From: Synaphobranchus kaupii
Lineage: Eukaryota > Chordata > Actinopteri > Anguilliformes > Synaphobranchidae
Direction: 5' to 3'
Assembly: GCA_029718625.1 (NCBI GenBank)
Contig: CM056389.1
Span: forward strand, 6,446,014 to 6,510,013
Length of the DNA stretch: 64,000 nt
Shown here: in pieces, positions 47,300-58,900 of the stretch
How positions within the stretch are numbered: the stretch's first letter is position 1
Layout: every line of letters begins with the position of its first letter
Program-made: the position numbers and the translations under genes
Notes under the pieces: generated by a model
What the model was told of the DNA's origin: nothing
What the model saw: only the letters and a program-made list of their open reading frames with translations
The model's database searches: none

Positions 47300-49955
47300 C
47301 CTATCTACTGCACCCTGTCTCCTGCATACTGCGTACTGTGTCCGAATCAGAGCCCTATCTACTGCACCCTGTCTCCTGCATACTGCGTACTGTGTCCGAA
47401 TCAGAGCCCTATCTACTGCGCCCTGTCTCCTGCGTACAGTGCACTGTGTCTGAATCAGAGCCCTATCTACTGCACCCTGTCTCCTGTGTACAGTGCACTG
47501 TGTCTGAATCAGAGCCCTATCTACTGCGCCCTGTCTCCTGCATACTGCGTACTGTGTCTGAATCAGAACCCCATCTACTGCGCCCTGTCTCCTGCGTACA
47601 GTGCACTGTGTCTGAATCAGAGCCCTATCTACTGCGCCCTGTCTCCTGCATACTGCGTACTGTGTCTGAATCAGAGCCCTATCTACTGCGCCCTGTCTCC
47701 TGTGTACAGTGCACTGTGTCTGAATCAGAGCCCTATCTACTGCACCCTGTCTCCTGCATACTGCTTACTGTGTCTGAATCAGAGCCCTACCTACTGCGCC
47801 CTGTCTCCTGCGTACAGCGCACTGTGTCTGAATCAGAGCCCTATCTACTGCACCCTGTCTCCTGCATACTGCGTACTGTGCAAATCAGAGCCCTATCTAC
47901 TGCGCCCTGTCTCCTGCGTACAGTGCACTGTGTCTGAATCAGAGCCCTATCTACTGCACCCTGTCTCCTGTGTACAGTGCACTGTGTCTGAATCAGAGCC
48001 CTATCTACTGCACCCTGTCTCCTGTGTACAGTGCACTGTGTCTGAATCAGAGCCCTATCTACTGCGCCCTGTCTCCTGCATACTGCGTACTGTGCAAATC
48101 AGAGCCCTATCTACTGCGTCCTGTCTCCTGTGTACAGTGCACTGTGTCTGAATCAGAGCCCTATCTACTGCGCCCTGTCTCCTGCGTATAGTGCACTGTG
48201 TCTGAATCAGAGCCCTATCTACTGCGTCCTGTCTCCTGTGTACAGTGCACTGTGTCTGAATCAGAGCCCTATCTACTGCACACTGTCTCCTGCGTACAGT
48301 GCACTGTGTCTGAATCAGAGCCCTATCTACTGCACCCTGTCTCCTGCATACAGTGCACTGTGTCTGAATCAGAGCCCTATCTACTGCGCCCTGTCTCCTG
48401 TGTACAGTGCACTGTGTCTGATTCAGAGCCCTATCTACTGCACCCTGTCTCCTGTGTACAGTGCACTGTGTCTGAATCAGAGCCCTATCTACTGCGTCCT
48501 GTCTCCTGTGTACAGTGCACTGTGTCTGAATCAGAGCCCTATCTACTGCACACTGTCTCCTGCGTACAGTGCACTGTGTCTGAATCAGAGCCCTATCTAC
48601 TGCACCCTGTCTCCTGCATACAGTGCACTGTGTCTGAATCAGAGCCCTATCTACTGCGTCCTGTCTCCTGTGTACAGTGCACTGTGTCTGAATCAGAGCC
48701 CTATCTACTGCGCCCTGTCTCCTACATACAGTGCACTGTGTCTGAATCAGAGCCCTATCTACTGCACACTGTCTCCTGCGTACAGTGCACTGTGTCTGAA
48801 TCAAAGCCCTATCTACTGCGCCCTGTCTCCTGCATACTGCGTACTGTGTCTGAATCAGAACCCTATCTACTGCGCCCTGTCTCCTGCGTACAGTGCACTG
48901 TGTCTGAATCAGAGCCCTATCTACTGCGCCCTGTCTCCTGCATACTGCGTACTGTGTCTGAATCAGAGCCCTATCTACTGCGCCCTGTCTCTTGTGTACA
49001 GTGCACTGTGTCTGAATCAGAGCCCTATCTACTGCACCCTGTCTCCTGCATACTGCTTACTGTGTCTGAATCAGAGCCCTACCTACTGCGCCCTGTCTCC
49101 TGCGTACAGCGCACTGTGTCTGAATCAGAGCCCTATCTACTGCACCCTGTCTCCTGCATACTGCGTACTGTGCAAATCAGAGCCCTATCTACTGCGCCCT
49201 GTCTCCTGCGTACAGTGCACTGTGTCTGAATCAGAGCCCTATCTACTGCACCCTGTCTCCTGTGTACAGTGCACTGTGTCTGAATCAGAGCCCTATCTAC
49301 TGCACCCTGTCTCCTGTGTACAGTGCACTGTGTCTGAATCAGAGCCCTATCTACTGCGCCCTGTCTCCTGCGTATAGTGCACTGTGTCTGAATCAGAGCC
49401 CTATCTACTGCGTCCTGTCTCCTGTGTACAGTGCACTGTGTCTGAATCAGAGCCCTATCTACTGCACACTGTCTCCTGCGTACAGTGCACTGTGTCTGAA
49501 TCAGAGCCCTATCTACTGCACCCTGTCTCCTGCATACAGTGCACTGTGTCTGAATCAGAGCCCTATCTACTGCGCCCTGTCTCCTGTGTACAGTGCACTG
49601 TGTCTGATTCAGAGCCCTATCTACTGCACCCTGTCTCCTGTGTACAGTGCACTGTGTCTGAATCAGAGCCCTATCTACTGCGTCCTGTCTCCTGTGTACA
49701 GTGCACTGTGTCTGAATCAGAGCCCTATCTACTGCACACTGTCTCCTGCGTACAGTGCACTGTGTCTGAATCAGAGCCCTATCTACTGCACCCTGTCTCC
49801 TGCATACAGTGCACTGTGTCTGAATCAGAGCCCTATCTACTGCGTCCTGTCTCCTGTGTACAGTGCACTGTGTCTGAATCAGAGCCCTATCTACTGCGCC
49901 CTGTCTCCTACATACAGTGCACTGTGTCTGAATCAGAGCCCTATCTACTGCACAG
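47300..49955 (+). repeat. 54-bp minisatellite, second array (about 49 copies) with higher-order structure
   Basis: Same unit as 37260-37870. A block of about 1.2 kb is repeated. The rare CTGATTCAGAGCC variant occurs at 48417 and 49603, and the TGTGCAAATCAGAGCC deletion variant at 47877, 48092 and 49169, in matching order with their neighbours. The array has no stops in several frames on both strands, giving ORFs up to 415 codons of (Y-S-A-L-C-L-N-Q-S-P-I-Y-C-x-L-S-P-x)n that are not evidence of genes. Confidence 0.97.
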
Positions 49956-49969
49956 GCACGTGCAGAGGG

Positions 49970-50296
49970 GAGGGGCTCTGGGTGCAAGTAGCTGTTCCAA
50001 ATAAAAAATGACATCACTGTTATTCAAAACATGAATAACCGTTCTGAATAAATAAAGACAAGCCGAAAATACACAAAGAGACGCGTGAGCATACTCTGAG
50101 TTCCCCTTCATATTCATATTCATATTCATAGGAGATTCATATTGGTTTTATATACCAATTGAGAAGGCCAAACTAGGTTAGGCTACTTGCCCCCAGTGCA
50201 TTGAAACCCAATGAGAAACTGCGGTTAAGATAGCCAAAATTCTGGGATTGCAACTGTGGTTGGAACGAAAATCAGCGTACACAGGGACCAAGGTTG
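49970..50296. other. Gene-free spacer
   Basis: It includes a short ATTCAT-type microsatellite (about 50108-50131). No coding signal. Confidence 0.6.
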
Positions 50297-50304
50297 GGCT
50301 AACA

Positions 50305-51337
50305 CAGGGGTGGGCAACTCCAGTCCTGGAGGGGCCGGTGTATATGCAGGTTTAACTCCAGTCCTGGAGGGCCGGTGTATATGCAGGTTTAAGTCCAGTC
50401 CTGGAGGGCCGGTGTATATGCAGGTTTAACTCCAGTCCTGGAGGGCCGGTGTATATGCAGGTTTAACTCCAGTCCTGGAGGGCCGGTGTATATGCAGGTT
50501 TAACTCCAGTCCTGGAGGGCTGCTGTATATGCAGGTTTAACTCCAGTCCTGGAGGGCTGGTGTATATGCAGGTTTAACTCCAGTCCTGGAGGGCCGATGT
50601 ATATGCAGGTTTAACTCCAGTCCTGGAGGGCTGGTGTATATGCAGGTTTAACTCCAGTCCTGGAGGGCTGGTGTATATGCAGGTTTAACTCCAGTCCTGG
50701 AGGGCCGGTGTATATGCAGGTTTAACTCCAGTCCTGGAGGGCCGGTGTATATGCAGGTTTAACTCCAGTCCTGGAGGGCCGGTGTATATGCAGGTTTAAC
50801 TCCAGTCCTGGAGGGCCGGTGTATATGCAGGTTTAACTCCAGTCCTGGAGGGCCGGTGTATATGCAGGTTTAACTCCAGTCCTGGAGGGCTGGTGTATAT
50901 GCAGGTTTAACTCCAGTCCTGGAGGGCCGGTGTATATGCAGGTTTAACTCCAGTCCTGGAGGGCCGGTGTATATGCAGGTTTAACTCCAGTCCTGGAGGG
51001 CCGGTGTATATGCAGGTTTAACTCCAGTCCTGGAGGGCTGGTGTATATGCAGGTTTAACTCCAGTCCTGGAGGGCCGGTGTATATGCAGGTTTTTGCTGC
51101 CACCACTTACCCTGCCTCAATCAGCTAATTAGTCATACACAACAACACAGATTCACTCGCAGATTAGACCACAATAAAACACTAAAATGCATACAGGCAC
51201 AAGAAAGCTGCTGTTCATATCGCAGAATGTAGCAAAAAAAACGTAAATGATTGGGCTAATTAAATAATTAAGGGCAGAAGTTTGTCTGAAATCCAGACGC
51301 AGATACGGCCCTCCAGGACTGGAGTTGCGCACCCCTG
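50305..51337. mobile_element. hAT-like MITE with its own end amplified
   Basis: The inverted ends start CAGGGGTGGGCAACTCCAGT (50305) and end with its near complement, CTGGAGTTGCGCACCCCTG (51337). Eight-base flanks GGCTAACA and GGCAAACA differ by one base, as for a hAT target duplication. There is no ORF. A 37-bp array fills 50317-51090. Confidence 0.85.
50317..51090 (+). repeat. 37-bp minisatellite derived from the hAT inverted end (21 copies)
   Basis: The unit CTCCAGTCCTGGAGGGCCGG followed by TGTATATGCAGGTTTAA includes 20 bases of the element's terminal inverted repeat plus the next 17 subterminal bases. Variants are GGGCTGG, GGGCTGC and GGGCCGA. Confidence 0.97.
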
Positions 51338-51539
51338 GGCAAACACACAGGCTTGCAAATTTTAACTTTAGTCAGTCGACTCAAACTTGCATTTGACACG
51401 GTTTAGGTACGTTTTCATTATTTAGATCATTGTAATATGATAATGACGAGCTATTTCCCTCCTGATGTAATAAAGTGAATAAGGCTTGTATTTGGCCTCA
51501 TATTATTAACATCACACTCATGATGATGGAGGAGAGAGG

Positions 51540-52058
51540 AGTGAGACTGTAGCAGCTTAACTGAGCCTCTGAGCCACAGCAGCTAGCAGTAATGGAGGCA
51601 GTAGAGAGAGGCAGTGAGGCTGTAGCAGCTTAACTGAGCCTCTGAGCCACAGCAGCTAGCAGTAATGGAGACAGTAGAGAGAGGCAGTGAGGCTGTAGCA
51701 GCTTAACTGAGCCTCTGAGCCACAGCAGCTAGCAGTAATGGAGACAGTAGAGAGAGGCAGTGAGGCTGTAGCAGCTTAACTGAGCCTCTGAGCCACAGCA
51801 GCTAGCAGTAATGGAGACAGTAGAGAGAGGCAGTGAGGCTGTAGCAGCTTAACTGAGCCTCTGAGCCGCAGCAGCTAGCAGTAATGGAGACAGTAGAGAG
51901 AGGCAGTGAGGCTGTAGCAGCTTAACTGAGCCTCTGAGCCACAGCAGCTAGCAGTAATGGAGACAGTAGAGAGAGGCAGTGAGGCAGGCTGTAGCAGCTT
52001 AACTGAGCCTCTGAGCCACAGCAGCTAGCAGTAATGCAGACAGTAGAGAGAGGCAGTA
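51540..52058 (+). repeat. 73-bp minisatellite (7 copies)
   Basis: The unit contains GAGGCTGTAGCAGCTTAACT, then GAGCCTCTGAGCCACAGCAG and CTAGCAGTAATGGAGACAGT. One copy near 51985 has a 4-base addition (GAGGCAGGCTG). Confidence 0.96.
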
Positions 52059-52059
52059 A

Positions 52060-53104
52060 AATGAGTAGCTACATCTGAACCATGATATACAGCAAAATAT
52101 CTAATAATACAGCATGTGATCTAGCTATAAGAAAATAAAGGGAGGGATGGAAATTAGCAAGAGCACAAATTAAAGATTTTTTAAAAAGATTTTCTTTTGC
52201 AGTATTATTATCTTGTTTTGAGTGCTTTTGTTTATAATTTTTTAACAAGCAGATTAATAAATACTGTTCTAAAAAGGCATGAGAAATTAGCATTTTTAAT
52301 TCATATTCATATTTGTACTATCATTGTTGCTGTCATTAATTTTAATCAATCATCTTGGGTGTTGTCAAATTATTTTTCTAGGTTTACACTGGAACAGTGT
52401 GGAACATATGGTTGGCTAAATGGCTCTCAGTCATCAAGGGTCTGAGGTATCAAACGAGCCTCAAACCATCACTCTGCTGCCAGATATGCAGTAGATATGG
52501 ATGGATCACTTGAAGGGTTGTTTCTCCTGACAAATTTTCCTATTGAACTCTATGGGAAAATAAGTCAGAAGAAACCCTTCAAGTTATCCATCTGCTTGAC
52601 CTGTAAAACGTGGGGTGGAAGGGGGGAGACAAAATAGACAGAAACACTTAAATAGAGCGAGAACTATTCCTTGGGTTCACCTCACATCCTTGTTCGTTGT
52701 TCATTATTTATATTTTTCAGCAGCATTTCTCTCTTCCTGCCTTACCTGACCCGATAAAAAGATTCACTATGCCGGTGAATGTGGAGTACCTGTACCTGTG
52801 TCCCATGAAGCCGAGCACAGAGGACACTGCAAAGCCAGCCACAAAACTGGCCCCACTGTTAAGCAGGCAAAGCCACCAACAGCTGCTTCTACAGCTAAGC
52901 TTGTACTGAGTGGCGTCGGAGGAGGACCTTTCATATGTGGCTTTGAGATGCAGGAGTACGTGTACCCTTATTGGCCAGCGGAGGTCACCCAAAAGCGATG
53001 AAACGTGGACCCCGGTCCACCTGAACCCTCCCATACGTACACCGGACGATGCAGGCGCAATTGTGTGTCGCCTTCTGGAGCTACCGGCCACACCAGGGAA
53101 AGAT
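52060..53104. other. Gene-poor stretch before the I-clade LINE
   Basis: 52385-52560 repeats 44735-44900 (sequence just upstream of the GIMAP exon) but no GIMAP exon follows. 52730-53100 is a GC-richer segment with overlapping ORFs on both strands that I do not recognise. Confidence 0.5.
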
Positions 53105-53116
53105 TAAATATGCTAT

Positions 53117-54466
53117 GTGATGATAAAACACTTAAGCGAAGAAGGTCTGAACAAATTATTATTACTGTTTAACAAAGTGTGGGAGGAAGGTAGAATACCT
53201 GTGAGTTGGAAGGAGGCGGTCATTGTACCCATAAGGAAGCCAGGAAAAGATGCAAGCAAACCAACAAGCTATAGACCAATTGCATTAACATCGCACTTAT
53301 GTAAACCGATGGAGAGAATGGTAAATGAAAGACTGGTGTACTTTTTAGAGAAACAATGTAATTGTAGGATGTCAAAGTGGATTTAGGAAAGGAAGGGGTA
53401 CTTTAGATCCAGTGCTGTGTCTAGAAGATGAAGTAAGGAAGGCACAAATAAATAAAGAGACAGTAGCGTCAGTGTTCTTCGATGTAGAAAAAGTGTATGA
53501 TATGCTTTGGAAGGAGGGGCTTCTGATAAAGCTAAATGCAATAGGAATTGGGGGTAAAGTTTTTAACTGGATAATGGACTTTTTGAACAAAAGAACAATA
53601 CAGGTAAAGATAGGATCTGAAATGTCCAATAAATATGAGGTTGAAAATGGAACACCACAGGGGAGTGTGATAAGTCCTGTATTATTTTCAATTATGATAA
53701 ACGACATCTTTGGAAATGTATCAGTGGACATGGGAAGGTCATTATTTGCAGATGATGGGGCTCTGTGGAAAAGAGGGAGAAATTTGAATATAGTCATATA
53801 GTTAAAAAGGTGCAAGAGGGAATAAATCAAGTTGAGATGTGGGGGAAGAAATGGGGTTTTAAGTTCTCAGTTGAAAAGACTAAGGCAATGTTCTTCACAA
53901 GAAAGAGAGTTAGAGGAAATTTTAACTTGCAACTATATGGGAATAATTTAGAGATAGTTGAGTCATTTAGATTCTTAGGAGTATATTTTGACTCTAGATT
54001 AACATGGAGGGAACACATTAAAAGTATTGTGGATAAATGCAAAAAGGTTTTAAATGTGATGAGATGCCGTGTGGGGTTGGACTGGGGAGCGGATGTAGCA
54101 TCCTTGAAATATATTTATGTAGCACTAATTAGATCAAGGCTGGACTATGGGAGTGTGGTGTATGGATCTGCAGCAAAAACTGTGCTTGGAGTGTTAGATG
54201 TGATCCAGGCCCGGGCCCTTAGATTATGCATAGGAGCAGTGAGAACATCACCTGTGTGTGCCCTTCAAGTAGAAGCAGGAGAAATGCCACTGTGTTTACG
54301 CAGGAAACAGCTCACTGTAAATTATTGGATGAATTTGAGAGGGCATAGAGATAATCATCCAACCAAAAGAGTGCTACAGGCCTGCTGGGAAAGAGAGGGA
54401 ACAGTTAAAACAAGTAGCAAGAGATCTGGGAGTGTATGGAATGAGGTTATGCCTGACAGTGTATAG
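53117..54466 (+). pseudogene. I-clade LINE reverse transcriptase, broken
   Basis: Motifs in order: VSWKEAVIVPIRKPGKD and SYRPIALTSHLCKPMERMV (53210-53320); a frame change near 53370; FFDVEKVYDMLWKEG (near 53480), NGTPQGSVISPVLFS (near 53645), and the catalytic block SLFADDGALWKR (near 53740-53775). A second frame change follows, then the thumb/connection region VEMWGKKWGFKFSVEKTKAM and FRFLGVYFDSRLTWREH, up to a third frame change near 54440. The active-site Asp pair is kept (FADD). Because the pieces lie in different frames, no functional protein can be made. Confidence 0.88.
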
Positions 54467-55460
54467 GCCTAGACTCCCTGTGTGGATACTTGAACCACTA
54501 ATCGTAGATCTAGAGTTGCTGCACATTAAGGCAAGGAGGGAAAATGCAGATTTAGTTAATGAGTTTTATTGGTATACAGAAAGTAAATACACAGAGTATG
54601 TACAGGTGTTTACGGACGGATCAAAAGATCCAATAACAGACAACACTGGTTCTGCTGTTGCAGTTCCTAGTAGTAGAACAGAAGTATGCAAACGGACATC
54701 AAACTTTTTAAGTGTATACACAGTTGAGTTGTATGCCATATGGATGGCTTTAGAGTGGATTGAACAAGCCAAACCTAACAGAGCCCTGATTTGTAGTGAT
54801 TCAGCAGCAGCTCTGTACAGTCTAAAGCTAGGTACATCCAGTAATCGCCAAGACCTATTATTTGAAATAATGGAAATACATTCACGAGTGGTAACACAAG
54901 GCACTGTGGTCACATTCATTTGGGTTCCTGCACACATGGGTATTAAGGGTAATGAGAAAGTGGACAAATTAGCCAAACAAGCTGTTAGAAAAGAAAACAT
55001 AGACACTGCAATTGAACTTTCTAAAGCAGAAGGAAAGAGTATAGCATGGAAGGAAATCAATAAAGAGTGGCAGCAGTACTGGGATCAGGAGATAAGAGGA
55101 CGACACCTACATGCAATACAAAAAAGAGTGGGTAGGGCGAGAAACAGAGGAGGAAACAGAAAAGAGGAGGTAGTGATGACCAGACTTAGAATAGGACATA
55201 GTAACTTGAACGGGACTCTCAACATTATAGGGAAACATCCAAATGGGCTTTGTGAACAGTGTCATTTACCAGAAACAGTATAGGACGTTCTTCTTAACTG
55301 CCGGAAATATGTCACCGAAAGAAAGGACATGATGGATGGAATGGAAAGAGCAGGACTAACAGGAGCAGGTTTAAAATACATTCTGGAGTGTGGTGGAAGT
55401 GGACAAGGCAGGACGTATTTGAGCACATTTCTAAAGAGAACAGGACTGATGGGAAGAATC
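54432..55460 (+). pseudogene. I-clade LINE RNase H domain and C-terminal zinc-knuckle region
   Basis: The ORF 54432-55283 keeps all RNase H landmarks: Asp in VFTDGSK (residues 61-64), Glu in VELYAIWMALEW (99), Asp in ICSDSAAAL (123), and His and Asp in WVPAHMGIKGNEKVDKLAK (168 and 178). This domain would remove template RNA during target-primed reverse transcription. The C-terminal part has CEQCHLPETV, then a TAG (55280), then LLNCRKY, together a C-x2-C-x-H-x-C-type knuckle, and continues to about 55460. Upstream frameshifts separate it from the reverse transcriptase. Confidence 0.88.
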
Positions 55461-55565
55461 TGATAAAATGGACACTGTAGTAGTTAACTAACCCCAGAAG
55501 ATGGCAGTAATGCAACGCAAAGGATGCAAGCTGCCGTTAAACACCAAAGAAGAAGAAGAAGAGAA

Positions 55566-56923
55566 ACTGAAAGTATTTCAAATTGAAACGCCATTTGAAA
55601 GACGGAGGAGAAATAAGAGGTAGTAAAAGAAGGAATAAACCTGAATAACCTAACCTGAATGGGGTAAGTAGCCTGTTGTGGAGTGGGATGGAGAGAAGAG
55701 AAGCTAAAGGTGAAGAGTGTGGGAGGAATTGGAATCTAAGTATAATCGCACTCACGCTAAATTCAGTAAAACAGAAAACTTTTTGTTTGGGTGTAGCCTA
55801 ATAGCCTCGGCTATTTTTCAATTTCCCATTTGGGACCAAATTGTCATTTAAAAATAACTTTTTTTACGTTTACTTCAGTGTTTATTTTTATTGTATTCTT
55901 TTTACTGTATTTTTATTTTTTACCTCGTCATTTAGGACTGAAGTCACAGGCCCTGCTGTTTGATTATAGCGAGGTCAAACCCGTTTTCGGGATTTTTCAG
56001 AAAACATATTTAGCCAGCTTATTTTTCATGTATTTTGTCCTAAATGCTACAATATGATCAAATAACAATATACAAACCGCTAGCTTTCCAGAAAAAGGAC
56101 GTGTGTTCGCTTTAAAATGATTTTTAAAATTAGCCCATGCACCCATGCACGGTTATCCTTATTTTGTCAACAAGAAGAACCGATATTTTGTGGTACTACT
56201 ACAGGAAAACGAATATACTCTACACATTTACTCGTATATATTGTCATGGGATGCGACATTTAATGAAATGTGTAGCCTACTCCCAAAACGCCATACGTGC
56301 CAAACGTCTCAATTTCAAACTTAGCGGGTCCGGCGGCTTCAGAATTCCATTGTATTCGCAACCTTCTTGTAGCCTATTGCTCATCTATTTTGACGTTTGC
56401 TTGTGATGTTGAGATGTGTTGCTAGCTCACATTTAGTGATAGTACTTATGTAGCTTGTTAACCAATTATTTGTGGAGCCAACATAACGTTAACATGTAAA
56501 ATGTCCGTGAATTTAATTTATTTTTTACCAAAGTAATCGTTTTAGCTAATTGTGTATTTCAGTTAGAATGTGGTAGCCTAGTTATTCTGTAGGCCTATAT
56601 TCTCCATCTAACTGTTCATGTCTTTTATTAAGCGTAGTACTAGGTAGGAAAATAACGTTATTTCCTTATCCTTGCTGACGTTTACTCATTAAAATACACT
56701 ATCTCCACCCTCACTATTTGTTGTCTGGGTACCACGCTTGCTACCTGTCAGTGCCAAACACCTAATTTCCCCATTTACCTACTGTTATTGGGTTGGTGTA
56801 TCAGACTAAGATGAAAGTCACAAAATAACTAATTTACGACATGAAAGCTTGCATCCTATATCACTACACTCAGTAAACCCCTCTACTATATCTGGCAAAA
56901 GGTTGGCTCTGCATTCTGCATTT
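55566..56923. other. Gene-free stretch before duplication copy 2
   Basis: AT-rich, with T-rich runs near 55860-55925. No repeat family or protein is recognised. Confidence 0.5.
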
Positions 56924-57119
56924 CATCAAACTTTTCTGCACTGGCTGAAACTAGAATGTTTTTCTCACAGAACTCTGCATTCAGCCATCCGCTACCGCTG
57001 ATAACTATATCCTGAATCATTTGTCTGTGTTAGAAGGGCTAAGCTGGATTGCTGCCCTCTCAAACCTAAATGTAGCCTAGTGCCATCTTTTAAATACGGC
57101 ACTGCATGTGTAAATTTAT

Positions 57120-57690
57120 CTATACTTACAAGTAGCATCAGTATAGAGGGTGATGTCGTTTTCTGTCAGAAAAGCATCATGCACATGCTGCAGTGCCACC
57201 TGTTGTGCCTCCAAGACTCAATGCAATTACAAAAAGTGGCATTTGGCAACCTCTCTAGCTGTGTGCCAGAAAGCTTCTCTAAAATGACTCTGGCCACCTC
57301 TGTGGCTTTATTTGCACTTACCCCCCTAGTTGTCACCAAATCCATGTACACCTTCCTAACATCATCAGAATATTTTCCGTGTTCAAATGTAGATATTCCA
57401 GCATGCCCCTGTACAAGCCTATCCAATTCCCCCTTCACTGCCAAATGTTCCCCACTCTACAATTCAACTTGCTGGTTTAAAACCTGGCCTGCCTTCCTTT
57501 GGTAGTAATTACTACAGAGGGAGGCCCTTCTCTAAGTTTATCTTTTCTAAATTCTCAGAGGTCCTGAACCTTGCTCTCTGCCTGCACTATTGCCTGATAT
57601 AGAATCCTGTTCCTAAGTCTAAGCTCCTCAGTCGCTTGTTGTACTTTATCTAACTTATCACCCCTGCACTTCAGCTTTTTTTTGTAAATT
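57120..57690 (-). pseudogene. Decayed coiled-coil ORF of a transposon-like protein (copy 2)
   Basis: Second copy of the minus-strand relic at 200-760, within the duplicated block. The open stretch 57444-57166 is longer than in copy 1 (about 92 residues) because one stop is replaced by a Cys codon. The extra residues are in the wrong frame, since the true continuation (EAQQVALQHVHDAFLTEND, then YTDATCK) needs a frame change. Both copies share the main lesions, so the gene was already dead before the duplication. Confidence 0.5.
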
Positions 57691-58437
57691 CTTGGGGTTA
57701 TGCTGATGGGGCCTATACACTGAGCTAACTTAGACTGTAGGCCTGTAAACTTAACCTAAGCTTCATAGTTTTCTATTCATAACTTTCTTTTCTTTATCTA
57801 ACCTATCCCTCTCTGCACAAAAGCATAACTTCTTTAGCCTGGTTTTATCTGTTATTTTGATTGGAAGCTGTTGTATATTTTATAGCACCAATTTAGGTGC
57901 TGGTGCCTTTGATTTGTACAGTTTGGCCAACCATGGGAAAATATTCCTGTGTCCTATACAACTTATTAGTCACAGACAAATACCAAGCACACATCAATGC
58001 CACCTGCACATAAAATGCTTTACAGAAAAGCCACATTCAACAGGCTATTGAGTGTGAGAACATAGACAGCATGGCAACAATCTAGAGACCACATCAATTT
58101 TTCAGTCTCACAGTTCATGGGTATGTGTCTTTATAAAATCTAACCTTTGATATGCTTTCATAAACTAGTGACCACATTTGTTTTTAATTCCAAACAATTA
58201 ATTAATTCTCTACATTTCTTTGCAGACAATGACAACTGGTCAAAGCACAATACACAGTGTTGTTATACACTGAATAATGCAAACTAAACAAGTTTATACT
58301 CATACGTAAATAATGAAAATAACAATGTCTTCGCTCAGGAAGGGTTCAGCGATAAATATTTGGGGAGTAACCCCGATATTTCTTCAAAAATATTGGGTGG
58401 TCTCAATTTTTTACATAGCTGTAGCCGCTAGCCTATA

Positions 58438-58530
58438 TTGGTGGTGGTTGAGGCGAAGTTCCTCCTCATCATTGTAAAGCGCTTTGAGTGTGAGAAAGCC
58501 ACTATATAAATGTCAGGCATTATTATTATA
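58438..58530 (+). repeat. 3' tail of a fish LINE/SINE (copy 2)
   Basis: Same insertion as 1528-1612, carried along in the duplicated block. The AAAGCGCTTTGAGTG core and the ATT-repeat end are intact. Confidence 0.7.
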
Positions 58531-58900
58531 CGTTACTGTAGTGACCCCAAAATCCCTTGTTTTGGCCCCTCATGACGAAAGACCAGCTTAGCAAGCTTAA
58601 GCTTGCACCTAACTATAGTGAACTGTGGTAAAAATAAATAAAGTTAAGATCCTAACTTAATATTCAAAATGTTAGCTAGGTAGTCATCCAACATGAAAAA
58701 TTATGCCATTTTGCAGATTAAAGTTACACCAGTGTTTAAAGCACAAACGCAAGCAATGCCACCTGCCATTCTAGCAGTCGTTTGACTCAGAATCAATAAG
58801 ATGCATGTTTCCCTTTTCACGTTAATTAAAAAAAACACCCATTCGCAAAACTAAAAAGCTGTAGACGAGATTTTGATGAAAATCTCGTTGTTCATAGCAT

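Larger units (their letters stand above)
53105..55562 (+). mobile_element. I-clade non-LTR retrotransposon with RNase H, 5'-truncated
   Basis: It starts inside the reverse transcriptase and runs through RNase H and a terminal Cys/His motif to a 3' end GCCGTTAAACACCAAAGAAG followed by a GAA-type tail. The endonuclease and ORF1 are missing, as expected from truncated reverse transcription. Presence of RNase H places it in the I/Nimb-like group. Confidence 0.88.

Noticed and set aside
47255..50017. Long ORFs (up to 415 codons) on both strands across the 54-bp array
   Set aside because: The unit is 54 bp and stop-free in several frames, so ORFs arise on both strands automatically. No start context, splice sites or protein family.
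52697..53107. Possible host exon before the LINE
   Set aside because: Overlapping ORFs exist on both strands but no domain, and no splice pair in a consistent phase could be supported.
54566..55060. 164-codon minus-strand ORF
   Set aside because: Antisense to the RNase H domain, whose catalytic residues are all present on the plus strand.
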